55,007 nt of DNA from Nocardioides sp. (GTDB lineage: Bacteria > Actinomycetota > Actinomycetes > Propionibacteriales > Nocardioidaceae), in NCBI GenBank assembly GCA_002729525.1, contig PBYI01000058.1, positions 1-55,007 on the forward strand, in the 5' to 3' direction. The position numbers were made by a program, and so were the translations under genes. Positions 1 to 8,339 of the stretch are shown here, piece by piece. The notes below the pieces were generated by a model. That model had not been told where the DNA came from, made no database searches, and saw only the letters and a list, made by a program, of their open reading frames with translations. The first letter of the stretch is position 1; every line of letters starts with the position of its first letter.

Positions 1-2992
1 CGTCGTTGCGGTTCGCCGACAGCCCCGTCATCAGCCCCGACAGGCCGCCACCGAACAGGGAAGCGTTGGCAACCGACGACCCCACCGACGTCGAGAACGA
101 CTCCATCTGGTCCAGCCGGCGCGACTCCCGCTCGTACTTCGCCGACGCCTTGTCGAGCTGATTGTTGAGACGCCGAAGATCCTTAGTGCCGCCCTTGATC
201 TCCGCGCGCAGATCCTTGAGGTCGCGCTGGGTCTCGGCGTACTGGTGACGGACGCCTGCGAGCTGCCCGCGCGTCGAGCCCTTCTTGCCGTCGACCGAGC
301 CGCCGTCAGCGAACCTGCGGGCGTTGAGCGCGTCGAACATACCCACGCCGTAGTGCTCCACCGCCGACGCCTTGATGACGTACTCGCCGTTGGACAGGTA
401 CGCCGGGATGTCGTCGGAGGTGCCCGTGCCCGGTCCGGTGATGTAGCCACCGCCGGCACGGTTCTGCGTCGGGTCACCCGTGGTTCGGAAGGAGTTGATG
501 TGGGTCGTGCGGACCGTGATGGTCGACTGGCGGTCGCGCGCAGCCTCATCCAGCGCACGCTTGATCGCAGCAGCCGGGCCGGACGCCTGGTCGGCGACCT
601 TCATCAGCGCCACGCGGTCCTTCTCGGCGAGCTGGTACTTCGCCACCAGCTTGTCGACGAACCCCTCGGCCTGCGACGTCTTGAACACAGCCTCGGACAG
701 CACCGAGCGGGGGACGTCGAGCATCTGGTCGGCCAGCCGGTTCGCGGCAGCGGTCGAGACGCCCATGTCCTTGGCGACACCGACGAACGTGGCGCGCGCC
801 TTCTCGTAGCGGTCGGTGTTGTTGATGACGGCCTTGCTCTGGTTGTTCCACGCGGCCTGGAGTTCCGAAAGAACGGCCCGGTTCGCCTGGCCGTCCTCGG
901 TGAACTTGTTCAGGCCCTTGGTGCCGTCCTCGACCTGCTCGCGCGCGGCCATCACCGCCTGGCCCCAGCGAGTCTCGGCGTCAAACGCGGCACCGGCAGC
1001 GGTGACCTGGTCCAGCATGGCGCGGTTGGCCTCGTTGACGGCCTTGGTCTGCTCCTTCTGGGAGTAGGTGTTGCCGTCAGCGGCCCCTGCGAGACCGTCG
1101 ACGGCGCCAGAGGCGCGCTCGGCGACCAGGATCGACTGCCCCATCACGCGGTTGTTCTCCACGTGCGCGATCCCCAGCTCGAGGAACGCATCCACGCCGG
1201 TCGACCCGCCTGCGTTGCGCAGCGCCAGGGCGTACTCGTTGAACGCGTCGGCCGCGTCCTCGGCGCTGCCTCCGGCCGCTTCGGTCTGGTCGACGATCTC
1301 ATCGAAGATCCGCGCGGCCAGGTTGGCGTCGCCGGTCTCGACCATCTGCGCGAGCGCTTCGTCGATCTTCTCCAGCTCGGCCCGGGTCTTCTCGATACGG
1401 GTGTTGTCGCTGGGGAACCAGCCGGTCAGCAGGTCGGCGCCCCGGTAGACCAGCGTGTTCAGGTCGGCGACCTTGTCGCCGATGGTGTCGAGGTTGTCGA
1501 CGTACTCACCACGGGCGAGCGCGTCCAGGCCGCGGGACAGGTTGGAGGAGTCGAAGTCCTTCGCGAACAGCGCGTCCACGGCATCGGTCGCCAAGGTCAG
1601 CGCGGTCACGGTCGCGGCCAGCGAGAATCCCTTCCCGATCGCCGACATCGACACCCTCGTCTGGTCTGCCGACAGCCCCAGGTTGACCAGCGCCTCCCGG
1701 GTCGAAGCGACACCGTTGACGACCTTCGAGCCAAACCACAGCGACCCGCCCGTGATGGCTGTCAGCGCGGCCAGCTTGGTCACGGTGTCCTGGATCGGGG
1801 TCGGCAGGTCCCCGAACGCCTGAGCAGCCGAAGCGACCCCGCTGGTCACCTGCGCCACCATCGGGAGCACCGTCTCGCCGAAGTCGATCGCGGCGTCGCG
1901 GATCTCGTTGATGGCGAGCTGGATCTGCGAGGCGGTCGTCCCGAACCGCTTCTCGGCCTCCTCGGTGAGCGCGGTGTTGTCAGCCCATGCGGCGTTCGCG
2001 AGCTGCACCTGATCGGCCCACATGCCCGTCGCTGAGCCCGCAGAGAGGACCGCGTTCTTGAGGCGCGAGTCGGTCAGGCCCAGCTCCTTGAACACCTTCG
2101 TGGTGTCCCCGCCGGCCGTGGCGAGCTGACCCATCCCGTCCACGAAGCCGCCGATGGCCTCGGCGGGGCTGGCCTCGTACATCGCCTTGAACTCAGCAGT
2201 GGTGACCCCGGCGACCTTCGCGAACGTCTCCAGCTCGCCACTGTTGGACCGCACCGCGTCGCCGATGGTCGTGAAGACCTTCGACAGTGCCGTGCCGCCC
2301 GCCTCAGCCTCGACACCGACCGACGTCATGGTGGAGGCGATCGCGAAGATGTCAGCCTCGGACAGGCCCGCCTGACGACCGGCCGCAGCGAGCCGGGTCG
2401 CCATGCCCACGATCTCGGCCTCAGTGGTCGCCGAGTTGTTGCCCAGCGCCACGATCGAGGCACCCATGCGGTCCACATCGGACGCGCTGGTGCCCATGAT
2501 GTTGGAGATGCGAGCCAGCGACGTGGCCGCCTCGTCGGCCGACAGGTTCGTCGTCTCGCCGAGTTCGATCATCACCTTCGTGAACGACGCGACGTCGTCC
2601 GCGCCGATACCGAGCTGACCCGCCGCCTCAGCGACTCCGGCGATCTCCTCGTGCGAGGCCGGCAGGATGCCCGTCAGGTCCCGGAGCTGCTGCTCCAGGT
2701 CGGCCATGCTCGTGTTCGCGGTGGCGTCGACCGTCTTGGTGACACCCGCCCACGCCGACTCCCAGTCGATCGCAGCCTTCGCGGACGCGCCCAGCGCAGC
2801 GCCGATGCCCAGGGCGACCTTGCCGCCGGTCGCGCCGACCGACGTCATCCCGGCACGCATCCGGACGCCCTTGGCATCCAGCGCCGTCAGATCGTTGCCG
2901 AAGTCCCTGACGCCCTTGCCGGCCGCCGTCAGGCCAGCCTTGAGGTTCGAGAAGTTGCCCTTGAACTCATACGTCACTGACCGCTCAGCCAT
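1..2992 (-). CDS. Phage tail tape measure protein (C-terminus beyond window)
   Basis: The reverse strand is open from an ATG at 2992 to the window edge, giving about 997 residues without a stop. The N-terminus reads MAERSVTYEFKGNFSNLKAG. Residues about 90-250 match the TP901-type tape measure core (Ala/Gly-rich helices with EEIAGVAEAAGQLGI). Near residue 850 is the ITGPGTGTSDDIPAYLSNGE type motif common in the C-terminal third of actinophage tape measure proteins, followed by a coiled-coil-like charged stretch. The family sets tail length and is threaded through the tail tube. A GGAGGAG ribosome site lies 6-7 bases before the ATG, and the start overlaps the upstream small gene by 8 bases. The 596-residue plus-strand reading frame over this region is a high-GC shadow. 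Confidence 0.93.
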   Translation of the reverse strand, partial: MAERSVTYEFKGNFSNLKAGLTAAGKGVRDFGNDLTALDAKGVRMRAGMTSVGATGGKVALGIGAALGASAKAAIDWESAWAGVTKTVDATANTSMADLEQQLRDLTGILPASHEEIAGVAEAAGQLGIGADDVASFTKVMIELGETTNLSADEAATSLARISNIMGTSASDVDRMGASIVALGNNSATTEAEIVGMATRLAAAGRQAGLSEADIFAIASTMTSVGVEAEAGGTALSKVFTTIGDAVRSNSGELETFAKVAGVTTAEFKAMYEASPAEAIGGFVDGMGQLATAGGDTTKVFKELGLTDSRLKNAVLSAGSATGMWADQVQLANAAWADNTALTEEAEKRFGTTASQIQLAINEIRDAAIDFGETVLPMVAQVTSGVASAAQAFGDLPTPIQDTVTKLAALTAITGGSLWFGSKVVNGVASTREALVNLGLSADQTRVSMSAIGKGFSLAATVTALTLATDAVDALFAKDFDSSNLSRGLDALARGEYVDNLDTIGDKVADLNTLVYRGADLLTGWFPSDNTRIEKTRAELEKIDEALAQMVETGDANLAARIFDEIVDQTEAAGGSAEDAADAFNEYALALRNAGGSTGVDAFLELGIAHVENNRVMGQSILVAERASGAVDGLAGAADGNTYSQKEQTKAVNEANRAMLDQVTAAGAAFDAETRWGQAVMAAREQVEDGTKGLNKFTEDGQANRAVLSELQAAWNNQSKAVINNTDRYEKARATFVGVAKDMGVSTAAANRLADQMLDVPRSVLSEAVFKTSQAEGFVDKLVAKYQLAEKDRVALMKVADQASGPAAAIKRALDEAARDRQSTITVRTTHINSFRTTGDPTQNRAGGGYITGPGTGTSDDIPAYLSNGEYVIKASAVEHYGVGMFDALNARRFADGGSVDGKKGSTRGQLAGVRHQYAETQRDLKDLRAEIKGGTKDLRRLNNQLDKASAKYERESRRLDQMESFSTSVGSSVANASLFGGGLSGLMTGLSANRND

Positions 2993-3218
2993 CGCACATC
3001 TCCTCCAGCCGCTGGAACTCCGCCCGCATCAGATCCCCCAATGCCTCCCACAGGTACGCAAGCGACAACTCCCCACGAGCCCTGGCACGCCGCTCGGCCT
3101 CCTGCGTGGTGTCCAGCACCTCCAGCCCCTCAGCGCTGAACATCAACGCGGCGACCGCCGTGCGGACATTGCGATGCGCATGCTCAGCATCGATCAGCAG
3201 CTCGCTGGTGTCGGTCAT
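2985..3218 (-). CDS. Small phage protein just upstream of the tape measure gene
   Basis: A 77-residue acidic, helical protein beginning MTDTSELLIDAEHAHRNVR. It lies directly before the tape measure gene and overlaps it by 8 bases, so the two are probably translationally coupled. In siphophages this slot usually holds tail assembly chaperones, which are often made by ribosomal frameshifting. I see no obvious slippery site, so a chaperone role rests on position only. A longer GTG start at 3251 is possible; neither start has a clear ribosome site. There is a 118-base gap before it. Confidence 0.65.
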   Translation of the reverse strand: MTDTSELLIDAEHAHRNVRTAVAALMFSAEGLEVLDTTQEAERRARARGELSLAYLWEALGDLMRAEFQRLEEMCDG

Positions 3219-3336
3219 CCGGCCCACCGTCCGAGCCACGCGACAGGGCACGAGCGGGAATGTTTCAGGCCCCCGGACTGCGAGTCACCTGTGCCCCCGG
3301 TCCTCCGGAGACCCGCGCGGGGGGTCGGGTGGGGGG

Positions 3337-4077
3337 TCATGCGGTGACCTCGGCCGGCTGAGGGGGCTCGACGAACGGCCGGGTTGCCCTGGCGGCGGCG
3401 CTGTGACTCGCGATGGCTGCCGCGAGGCCGTCGGAAGGACCACCGCTGAGGCGCTGAGTCAGGTAGCCGAGAGTCGGCTCGGCAGCGGCCGCGATCTCCT
3501 CGACCTGTCGCGATGCCTTGACCACCTCGGCGAAGTCCACGCTCTGCGCGGCGAGGCGGTCGTCGACGCTGCGAAGGAGACCATCGACGTCCACGGCCGG
3601 CACGTCCGCCAGGCCGGACCCGTTGGGGGCGACCTCGTAGCTCTGGGCCTCCAGCCACGCGGGCGCCCACTCGCGGATCGCGAGCGCAGTCTCGGTGTCG
3701 GCGGTCGCGAGGACCCGGGTCATCGGCATGCCCGACTGCAACCGCATTCGGACCTGGTCCCACTTCATCTGCGATCGCATCAGCGCAGCAGCATCGGAGC
3801 CGATCGCGGGACGGCTCGAGTTCACGGACTCGCGCACGATGGACACGTCGTAACTGATGGCCCGCGCGAGCTTCTCCAGGGAGTCCTGGTGGCGGTCGCG
3901 AGCCTCACCAGCCAACTCTCGACGCTTGGCATCGAGCCCCGCCTGGGACAGGTAGTCGTCGCGGTAGGAGTTCGCGGCGCCAAGGTCTTCGTTCAACTGC
4001 CGTGCGACCTCGGTGAGTTGGCCACGGACCTGCGCCAGGCGCACCCGGGCGGTCTGTGCGGCGTGTGACAGCGGCAT
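3337..4077 (-). CDS. Helical phage protein, unknown function (scaffold-like position)
   Basis: A 246-residue protein starting MPLSHAAQTARVRLAQVRGQ. Residues 1-75 are strongly charged and likely coiled coil (QLTEVARQLNEDL, AKRRELAGEARDRHQDSLEK). The rest is mixed, ending in a Pro-rich tail. It starts 1 base after the stop of the gene before it and is in line with the tail genes. The place between a small head-type protein and the tape measure gene suggests a structural or assembly role. No catalytic motif was recognised. Confidence 0.7.
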   Translation of the reverse strand: MPLSHAAQTARVRLAQVRGQLTEVARQLNEDLGAANSYRDDYLSQAGLDAKRRELAGEARDRHQDSLEKLARAISYDVSIVRESVNSSRPAIGSDAAALMRSQMKWDQVRMRLQSGMPMTRVLATADTETALAIREWAPAWLEAQSYEVAPNGSGLADVPAVDVDGLLRSVDDRLAAQSVDFAEVVKASRQVEEIAAAAEPTLGYLTQRLSGGPSDGLAAAIASHSAAARATRPFVEPPQPAEVTA

Positions 4078-4078
4078 G

Positions 4079-4435
4079 TCAGACCCCCTTGGCTGCGGCG
4101 TCGTTGAGGCGCTGTCCGATCTGGACGACCTCGACATCACGCGGGTCGATGACCGGGGTGGTCTCCTCGACCACGCGGCGCACCCCGTCGACCTCGTAGC
4201 CGGCGGAACGGAAGTAGTTGATGGCAGCCGGGTCGGACGTCTCGGCCACACCGTCGACGAAGTCCACGCCGACGCTGACGCCGTTGAAGGCCTTGTTCGG
4301 TGACTTGATCTTCATGGTGTTCCTCTCCGCTCGGACGTGGGCGTCGAGCCGCAACCGGGCGATCTGGGCAAGTGGGTGATCCAGCGGCAGGGCGGATGCC
4401 ACCGCTGCCGCGTCGTGCGCTGCACTCGTCGTCAT
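4079..4435 (-). CDS. Small phage virion-type protein with an in-frame internal start
   Basis: The 118-residue form starts at an ATG overlapping the previous stop (ATGA, 4435). A second in-frame ATG at 4315, with GAGAGG about 7 bases upstream, would give a 78-residue form starting MKIKSPNKAFNGVSVGVDFV. The C-terminal part (VDFVDGVAETSDPAAINYFR) resembles short proteins found beside capsid genes in actinophages and related elements; this is from memory and unsearched. The N-terminal 40 residues, rich in Ala and His, look unlike the rest. Either both forms are made or the true gene is the shorter one. Confidence 0.65.
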   Translation of the reverse strand: MTTSAAHDAAAVASALPLDHPLAQIARLRLDAHVRAERNTMKIKSPNKAFNGVSVGVDFVDGVAETSDPAAINYFRSAGYEVDGVRRVVEETTPVIDPRDVEVVQIGQRLNDAAAKGV

Positions 4436-4803
4436 GCGCACTCCCCGCGCAGGTGACGCTGAACATCGGCCAGGTCGACCAACCAACGGTTCTTCCCGAC
4501 AGGACGTGCGGCGACGAGCCCGGCAGCCGCGAGCTGCCGGACCCGTCGCCCAGAAAGGCCGACCGCTGAACCGACCTCGTCTGGTGTCCCGTACTCCCGC
4601 ACGTCATCAATGATTTCGCGCGACCCGTGCCCATTTCCGGATTCGGAAATCGCACGCTCACCGGCCACCGCGCGCTGATGAAGCGCTGCCGCCAACTCCG
4701 AGATCTCAGCCGTCGGCACGTACCCGCCACGGACCGCGACCCGCACCAGCCCGAGAAGCGCATCGAGGGCAGACGCGGGGTCCCGCTCGACGCAGTCAGG
4801 CAT
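4432..4803 (-). CDS. Winged-helix DNA-binding protein (excisionase/MerR-like)
   Basis: A 123-residue protein starting MPDCVERDPASALDALLGLV. The C-terminal 55 residues carry a helix-turn-helix of the AlpA/Xis/MerR type: PDEVGSAVGLSGRRVRQLAA followed by a wing and a basic DNA-binding turn (GKNRWLVDLADVQRHL). A strong ribosome site (GGAGGG, 6 bases before the ATG) begins this operon. It heads the leftward run that ends in the tape measure gene and faces a 376-base region likely to hold its promoter. It could be an excisionase or a regulator of the downstream genes. Confidence 0.75.
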   Translation of the reverse strand: MPDCVERDPASALDALLGLVRVAVRGGYVPTAEISELAAALHQRAVAGERAISESGNGHGSREIIDDVREYGTPDEVGSAVGLSGRRVRQLAAAGLVAARPVGKNRWLVDLADVQRHLRGECA

Positions 4804-5179
4804 GGCGGCCCTCCGCAATCGACTCGTTGCACTCGAGGAGTCGAGCAGGCGGCAGCGCCCCCGCACACCGAGTCGATGTGGATCTCGCAACCCTTACCGC
4901 GCTCGCTCTCTCCTGCCCCAACGGCAGCATCGACTGGAGGGAGGTGATCGAGTCCGTCGCCCAGACCCGCGGCCGAACGCTCCGCCCCTGGCAGCGTCGA
5001 GCCATCGCTCTGTCGTGCTGGGTGGTGGAGGTGCTGGGCTGTCTGCCGTGAGGGTTAGGCGGGTCACTGCGTCGTCGCGGACTATCCGTCGCCGACAAAG
5101 TGACTAGAGATCTTTCCGCCGTGACAGTTGTCGCGAGAATGCTGAACAGCGCGGTCGGCAGCGGGATAGAACGTCCCGC
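4804..5179. other. Divergent intergenic region in the prophage
   Basis: This 376-base stretch separates the leftward winged-helix gene from a rightward membrane-protein ORF. A 57-codon plus-strand frame (GTG at 4878 to 5051, ending ALSCWVVEVLGCLP) is open but has no ribosome site and is only weakly credible. At 5161-5179 a 6-bp inverted repeat (GCGGGA/TCCCGC, 7-base loop) ends immediately before the start of the next ORF. No confident promoter could be placed. Confidence 0.4.
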
Positions 5180-5491
5180 GTGACACCAGACAAGGCCCAC
5201 CGCCAGATCCGAAACAGCATCTGGGTTGGAATCATCTTCCTCGCAGTCGGCGGCAGCATCATGGGTGCGGCGTGGCCAGGAACTGAGCTCGACGGCTACA
5301 GCAGCGACTTCGGTCCGCGATACACGGAAACCGGCGACTCCGGGCTCGTGTTCTTCGGCCTGATCATCGCCGCATTCGGACAGGCCTTCCTTCTGGTGGG
5401 CCTCATCGGGGTCGGGGTGAGCCTCGGTCGCCAGGCCTCGCCGACGGTCGCAGTTCCGACGATCCCGCCTCCGCCTCCGAGGGCGTCCTAG
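5180..5491 (+). CDS. Small two-helix membrane protein, hypothetical
   Basis: A 103-residue ORF starting at GTG. It has two hydrophobic segments (residues about 14-32, WVGIIFLAVGGSIMGAAW, and about 55-80, LVFFGLIIAAFGQAFLLVGL) and a short Pro-rich tail. It is the only convincing rightward gene in the prophage part and converges on the 88-residue gene at 5494. No ribosome site is visible; a small hairpin abuts the start. Isolated opposite-strand membrane proteins in prophages are often lysogenic conversion or exclusion genes, but nothing here proves that. Confidence 0.55.
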   Translation: MTPDKAHRQIRNSIWVGIIFLAVGGSIMGAAWPGTELDGYSSDFGPRYTETGDSGLVFFGLIIAAFGQAFLLVGLIGVGVSLGRQASPTVAVPTIPPPPPRAS

Positions 5492-5493
5492 GC

Positions 5494-5760
5494 TCACCGG
5501 ACGCGCCTCTTGCTCGGGCTCAGGCACTCGGTGGTGATCCCGCTTAGCACGGCCAACACGTCCCTGAGGACCGCAGTCGTCTCAGCGGACGGGGTGAGCA
5601 GGTCGGCCGCGTGGGCGTTGCGGTGCGCACGCAAGAGTCGGGCGGCCCGCTCGATGCGGTGGGGGTAGCACTCGCCGTCATGCTTGGCGCACATGCCGCA
5701 GGTACCAGCCCCACGGGGTTCCTGGAGTCGGCTGGAGAGATCCAGGACGATTGCCGTCAT
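5494..5760 (-). CDS. Small Cys-rich phage protein
   Basis: An 88-residue protein starting MTAIVLDLSSRLQEPRGAG. It contains CGMCAKHDGECYPHR (C-x2-C, then Cys and His), suggesting a single metal-binding knuckle, followed by basic helical sequence (RIERAARLLRAHRNAH). Its ATG overlaps the stop of the upstream putative replication gene by ATGA. It may be an accessory to that protein. It is not assigned to a known family. Confidence 0.6.
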   Translation of the reverse strand: MTAIVLDLSSRLQEPRGAGTCGMCAKHDGECYPHRIERAARLLRAHRNAHAADLLTPSAETTAVLRDVLAVLSGITTECLSPSKRRVR

Positions 5761-6347
5761 GCGCTCGCCTCCCGGTCCTCGGGGGGTTCCTGCAACCACC
5801 AGCGGTCAGTGAGACGACCGTCGGCCTGGGTTCCCTCGGTCTCCTCGTTGCTGCCTCGTCGCGACGGTGAGGACAGCTCTCCAGAACCGGTCCGCGCGAA
5901 CGTGCCGGCAGGCGCTTCCTCGTGGCTACCCCCCGTGGCGTACCTCTGGACGCCCTCAGTAGGTACGCCGGGGCGTACCTCTGCTTGGTCAGGCTGGGCG
6001 TACCTCTGGCTTGGTACGCCCCGGCGTACCTCAACGGGGTTCCGGATAAGCCCCTGGTAGACCGCCGTGACTCCCGGCTGGCCGCGACGCACCCGATCCA
6101 GGAACCGCTTCTCGATCGCCTCGCTGATCCACTCGGTGATGCGAGGAGCGGGTGCCGCGAGGTCGTCGGCGAGATGGCTCCTGGGCACCGACACGATGGC
6201 GTTGGCGTTCATGTCGTCGGCCAGTCGCAACAGCAGGAGTTGGCAGCCCGGCGTGAGCTTCCCGCGGCCGGCGTAGACCCCCGCACGGAACTTCATGACC
6301 CGGGCGCTGTAGACCCGGCGCTCGGTGAAGGTCCGTCGCGCTGTCAT
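5757..6347 (-). CDS. Putative phage replication initiator (winged helix, iterons inside gene)
   Basis: A 196-residue protein starting MTARRTFTERRVYSARVMKF. Residues about 25-100 form a winged-helix-like domain (QLLLLRLADDMNANAIVSVP, then SHLADDLAAPAPRITEWISE and a wing). This is the arrangement of phage initiator or DnaD/O-type N-termini. Residues about 106-137 are a linker encoded by a cluster of GGCGTACC half-sites. The C-terminus is acidic and Trp-containing (DRWWLQEPPEDREASA). Initiators such as lambda O carry their own origin iterons within the gene, and the same architecture is seen here. Replication function is inferred; no helicase or loader gene was recognised nearby. Confidence 0.55.
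   Translation of the reverse strand: MTARRTFTERRVYSARVMKFRAGVYAGRGKLTPGCQLLLLRLADDMNANAIVSVPRSHLADDLAAPAPRITEWISEAIEKRFLDRVRRGQPGVTAVYQGLIRNPVEVRRGVPSQRYAQPDQAEVRPGVPTEGVQRYATGGSHEEAPAGTFARTGSGELSSPSRRGSNEETEGTQADGRLTDRWWLQEPPEDREASA
5937..6030. repeat. Cluster of six GGCGTACC half-sites (putative phage origin iterons)
   Basis: GGCGTACC occurs on the plus strand at 5937, 5972, 5997 and 6023 and on the minus strand at 5962-5969 and 6013-6020. Two pairs form perfect inverted repeats GGTACGCC-NN-GGCGTACC (5962-5979 with GG, 6013-6030 with CC). The plus copies are followed by TC, three of them by TCTGG or TCTGC. The array lies inside the putative initiator gene, in its linker-coding part. Confidence 0.75.
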
Positions 6348-6682
6348 GCGACACCGCCGATCCACTGCAGCCAGTCGTCGGCGACCTCGGCATCGATGGC
6401 AGGGTCCGGCCAGCGGTGCCAGGTCTCCCGGTGCTGGTCGCTCCTGCGGGTCCGCTGCTCGTCCTCGGCACGCTTGGCGAGCCACAGACCACGCACCCGC
6501 GCGGCCTCCAGCCGCTCCGCGGCCAGCTCCCCGTCGACGATCCAGCACTCAGCCGCCCTCACGACCGCAGCGACCTTCTCCGGCCCGTCCGGCAACGCGC
6601 ACCACTCCGGCGACCCGTAGGCCGGCGAAGACGGCGCAGCGTTGAGGTACCGACGCGCCCACGCCCGGCGCTCCCCCGTCAC
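6344..6682 (-). CDS. Small conserved phage protein (DUF2742-like)
   Basis: A 112-residue protein from a GTG start overlapping the previous stop (GTGA). The N-terminal pattern WARRYLNAAPSSPAYGSPEW followed by CALPDGPEKVAAVV resembles the short mycobacteriophage and prophage family DUF2742 (WxxxxL...GTPxWxxLxD). The rest is helical and Arg/Glu-rich with several Trp. The function of the family is unknown. It sits in a tightly coupled early operon between a 98-residue protein and the putative initiator. Confidence 0.65.
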   Translation of the reverse strand: MTGERRAWARRYLNAAPSSPAYGSPEWCALPDGPEKVAAVVRAAECWIVDGELAAERLEAARVRGLWLAKRAEDEQRTRRSDQHRETWHRWPDPAIDAEVADDWLQWIGGVA

Positions 6683-6975
6683 CAGAGTCCCGCCTCGGGC
6701 TCGATGACGGGCTCGGGCTCAGCGACATCAGCAGATGTGAGGTCCCTAATGCCTGCCGCGCGCGGACCAGTGACCTCCAGATCGAAGCCCCGGCGCTCGC
6801 ACGCCGCGATGACGTCGCGGGCCGTGTGCTGCTGAACGCACCAGGCGCGCACAGACGGCAGCCAGACCGGGGCCTTGCCGACCGGCACGACCTCCATCAC
6901 GAGTTCGCGGGAGCCGTAGCCCCTGACCCAACTCGCATAGCCGTCGAGCTGGATCTCGATGACGCGGCGCCTCAT
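6679..6975 (-). CDS. Small phage protein, unknown
   Basis: A 98-residue protein starting MRRRVIEIQLDGYASWVRGY, with an acidic C-terminal tail (DVAEPEPVIEPEAGLW). The ATG overlaps the stop of the ParB-like gene by ATGA, and the stop overlaps the next GTG, so it is translated as part of the operon. The basic N-terminus and acidic tail suggest a nucleic-acid or protein-binding accessory. No family was recognised. Confidence 0.6.
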   Translation of the reverse strand: MRRRVIEIQLDGYASWVRGYGSRELVMEVVPVGKAPVWLPSVRAWCVQQHTARDVIAACERRGFDLEVTGPRAAGIRDLTSADVAEPEPVIEPEAGLW

Positions 6976-7847
6976 GCGACCACCGCCTCGGCGGCCCGGG
7001 CGTCCAGATTGGACAGCATGTCGGCGTCCTGCTCCACGATCTGACGGCCAGCCTCGACCCCCAGGCGTGAACAGACGCTCGAGATCAGCGCATCGAGTTC
7101 TCCGCGCTCGATGCGCAGGGGAAGCGGCCACTCGACCCCGTTGGCGCGGACCTCGTCGACCACCTCGGTGAGGTCGTTGATCACCGCGCTGAACATTGCG
7201 TGAGTGCCGACGAGACGGGCGATTCGCTCCACTGTCGCCTCACCGGGCGGCTGTGCGCTGACGCCACCCACAGTCTGCCCAGCCGTGGTGCGCGCTTGCT
7301 CCGCCACGGCTTCCCGCTGCGTGCGGAGCTGCTCCAGGATGACCTCCGGGTCGGCACCCAGCAGCAGCAGCGAGTGGCACGCCCCGAACAGCTCGACGGT
7401 CGCGGTCTTGAGTTTGTCCTGGACCTGGCGGGTGCGTCGCTCGGCCTCGTCGACAATCTCGGCGCGCACGGCGCCAACCGTCGTCGGCGAGCACCCGATC
7501 CGCCGCGACACGGCCCGGTCGGAGTCGGACCAGCGGCGCACCAGCTCAGACCGGATCAGCGACCGCTTCTGCTCCTGAGTCAGGTGACGCCGAGCGCAGT
7601 TCAGCGTCACAGCCAGGTCGTGCCCGTGGTCATCGTCATCGACGTTGACAACGCGGCGCGGGCACTCGATCCCGAGCTCGGCGGCGATGGCGAACCTGTT
7701 GTTGCCGTCGATGATCCGACCGTGCTGGTCGACGGTGATCGGCACCAAGATGCCGTTCTTCGTGATGTCGTCCCGCAGCGCCTCGGCCTGCTCCTCCGAC
7801 AGCTCCGGCATCGGCTGGAACGCCTCGTTCGTGGACGCGGTCATCAC
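6972..7847 (-). CDS. ParB/Srx-fold protein of the phage early region
   Basis: About 291 residues (GTG at 7847 or ATG at 7844; the ribosome site GGGAGG fits either). The N-terminal ParB-like domain has ALRDDITKNGILVPITVDQ followed by the GRIIDGNNRFAIAAELG box. A helix-turn-helix follows (residues about 95-135, RAVSRRIGCSPTTVGAVR). The C-terminal half is helical. Phage ParB-like proteins act as DNA-binding regulators, nucleases or segregation factors. With no ParA nearby and a place in the early operon, a regulatory or nuclease role is likelier than partition. Confidence 0.8.
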   Translation of the reverse strand: MMTASTNEAFQPMPELSEEQAEALRDDITKNGILVPITVDQHGRIIDGNNRFAIAAELGIECPRRVVNVDDDDHGHDLAVTLNCARRHLTQEQKRSLIRSELVRRWSDSDRAVSRRIGCSPTTVGAVRAEIVDEAERRTRQVQDKLKTATVELFGACHSLLLLGADPEVILEQLRTQREAVAEQARTTAGQTVGGVSAQPPGEATVERIARLVGTHAMFSAVINDLTEVVDEVRANGVEWPLPLRIERGELDALISSVCSRLGVEAGRQIVEQDADMLSNLDARAAEAVVA

Positions 7848-8059
7848 GCGGCCACCTCCCGCGCGACACGACGCAGCAGCCGCCGACAGTCACGACCGAC
7901 ACCAGCAGCGACGCTCTCCGGCGACCACACGACGTGCCCGCAGCGCGTGCACCGGATCTGGTCGTCGATCGGCAGTACGATGGCCTTGTCGTCGTCCGAC
8001 ATCTTCGAGGCCGTCCGGTTCGCCCCCGGGCGGCCTCTGTCGTTCTCAGGCAGCGTCAT
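7844..8059 (-). CDS. Small zinc-ribbon protein (DUF6011-like)
   Basis: A 71-residue protein starting MTLPENDRGRPGANRT, with an alternative start at MSDDDK (8002). The C-terminal half, IRCTRCGHVVWSPESVAAGV followed by GRDCRR, matches the DUF6011-type knuckle of actinophage proteins (CxxCG...S...GIGxxC). It overlaps the preceding gene by 14 bases. It is probably metal-binding; function unknown. Confidence 0.65.
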   Translation of the reverse strand: MTLPENDRGRPGANRTASKMSDDDKAIVLPIDDQIRCTRCGHVVWSPESVAAGVGRDCRRLLRRVAREVAA

Positions 8060-8339
8060 CGGCGCCACCCCCACTCGCCTTGAGCTCGGCCTCAGCAGCC
8101 TGGGCCACCTCGGTGGCCTCGCGCGCCCGTCGTCGGGCCTGCGCCGACCTCAGGGCGAGACGCTGGAAGTGAGCCTTGCGCAGGTGGGCCGCGCGGACCG
8201 GATCACCGCCAGCGGCATCAAGAAACTTCTGGTCGAGTGCGGCGCGAGCCGGCGCAGTCCGGGCGGTGCGATCTGCGGTCCGAGCCCACGACTCGTGGGC
8301 TCCGATTCGACCGGCAAGTCGTCGTTCCTCGTCGTTCAA
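8046..8339 (-). CDS. Conserved helical actinophage protein, first gene of early operon
   Basis: A 97-residue protein starting from TTG at 8339. An AGGAGGAG ribosome site 8 bases upstream decides this start; the nearby ATG is out of frame. The sequence HESWARTADRTARTAPARAA and the Arg/Ala helix QRLALRSAQARRRAREA are typical of a small conserved protein of actinobacterial prophages with unknown function. It heads a five-gene chain of overlapping genes running to the putative initiator. Confidence 0.65.
   Translation of the reverse strand: MNDEERRLAGRIGAHESWARTADRTARTAPARAALDQKFLDAAGGDPVRAAHLRKAHFQRLALRSAQARRRAREATEVAQAAEAELKASGGGADDAA

Noticed and set aside
245..2035. Long plus-strand open frame over the prophage's left end (596 codons)
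   Set aside because: The minus strand is continuously open with clear tape measure protein sequence; the plus frame is Arg/Val/Gly-rich low-complexity antisense sequence.
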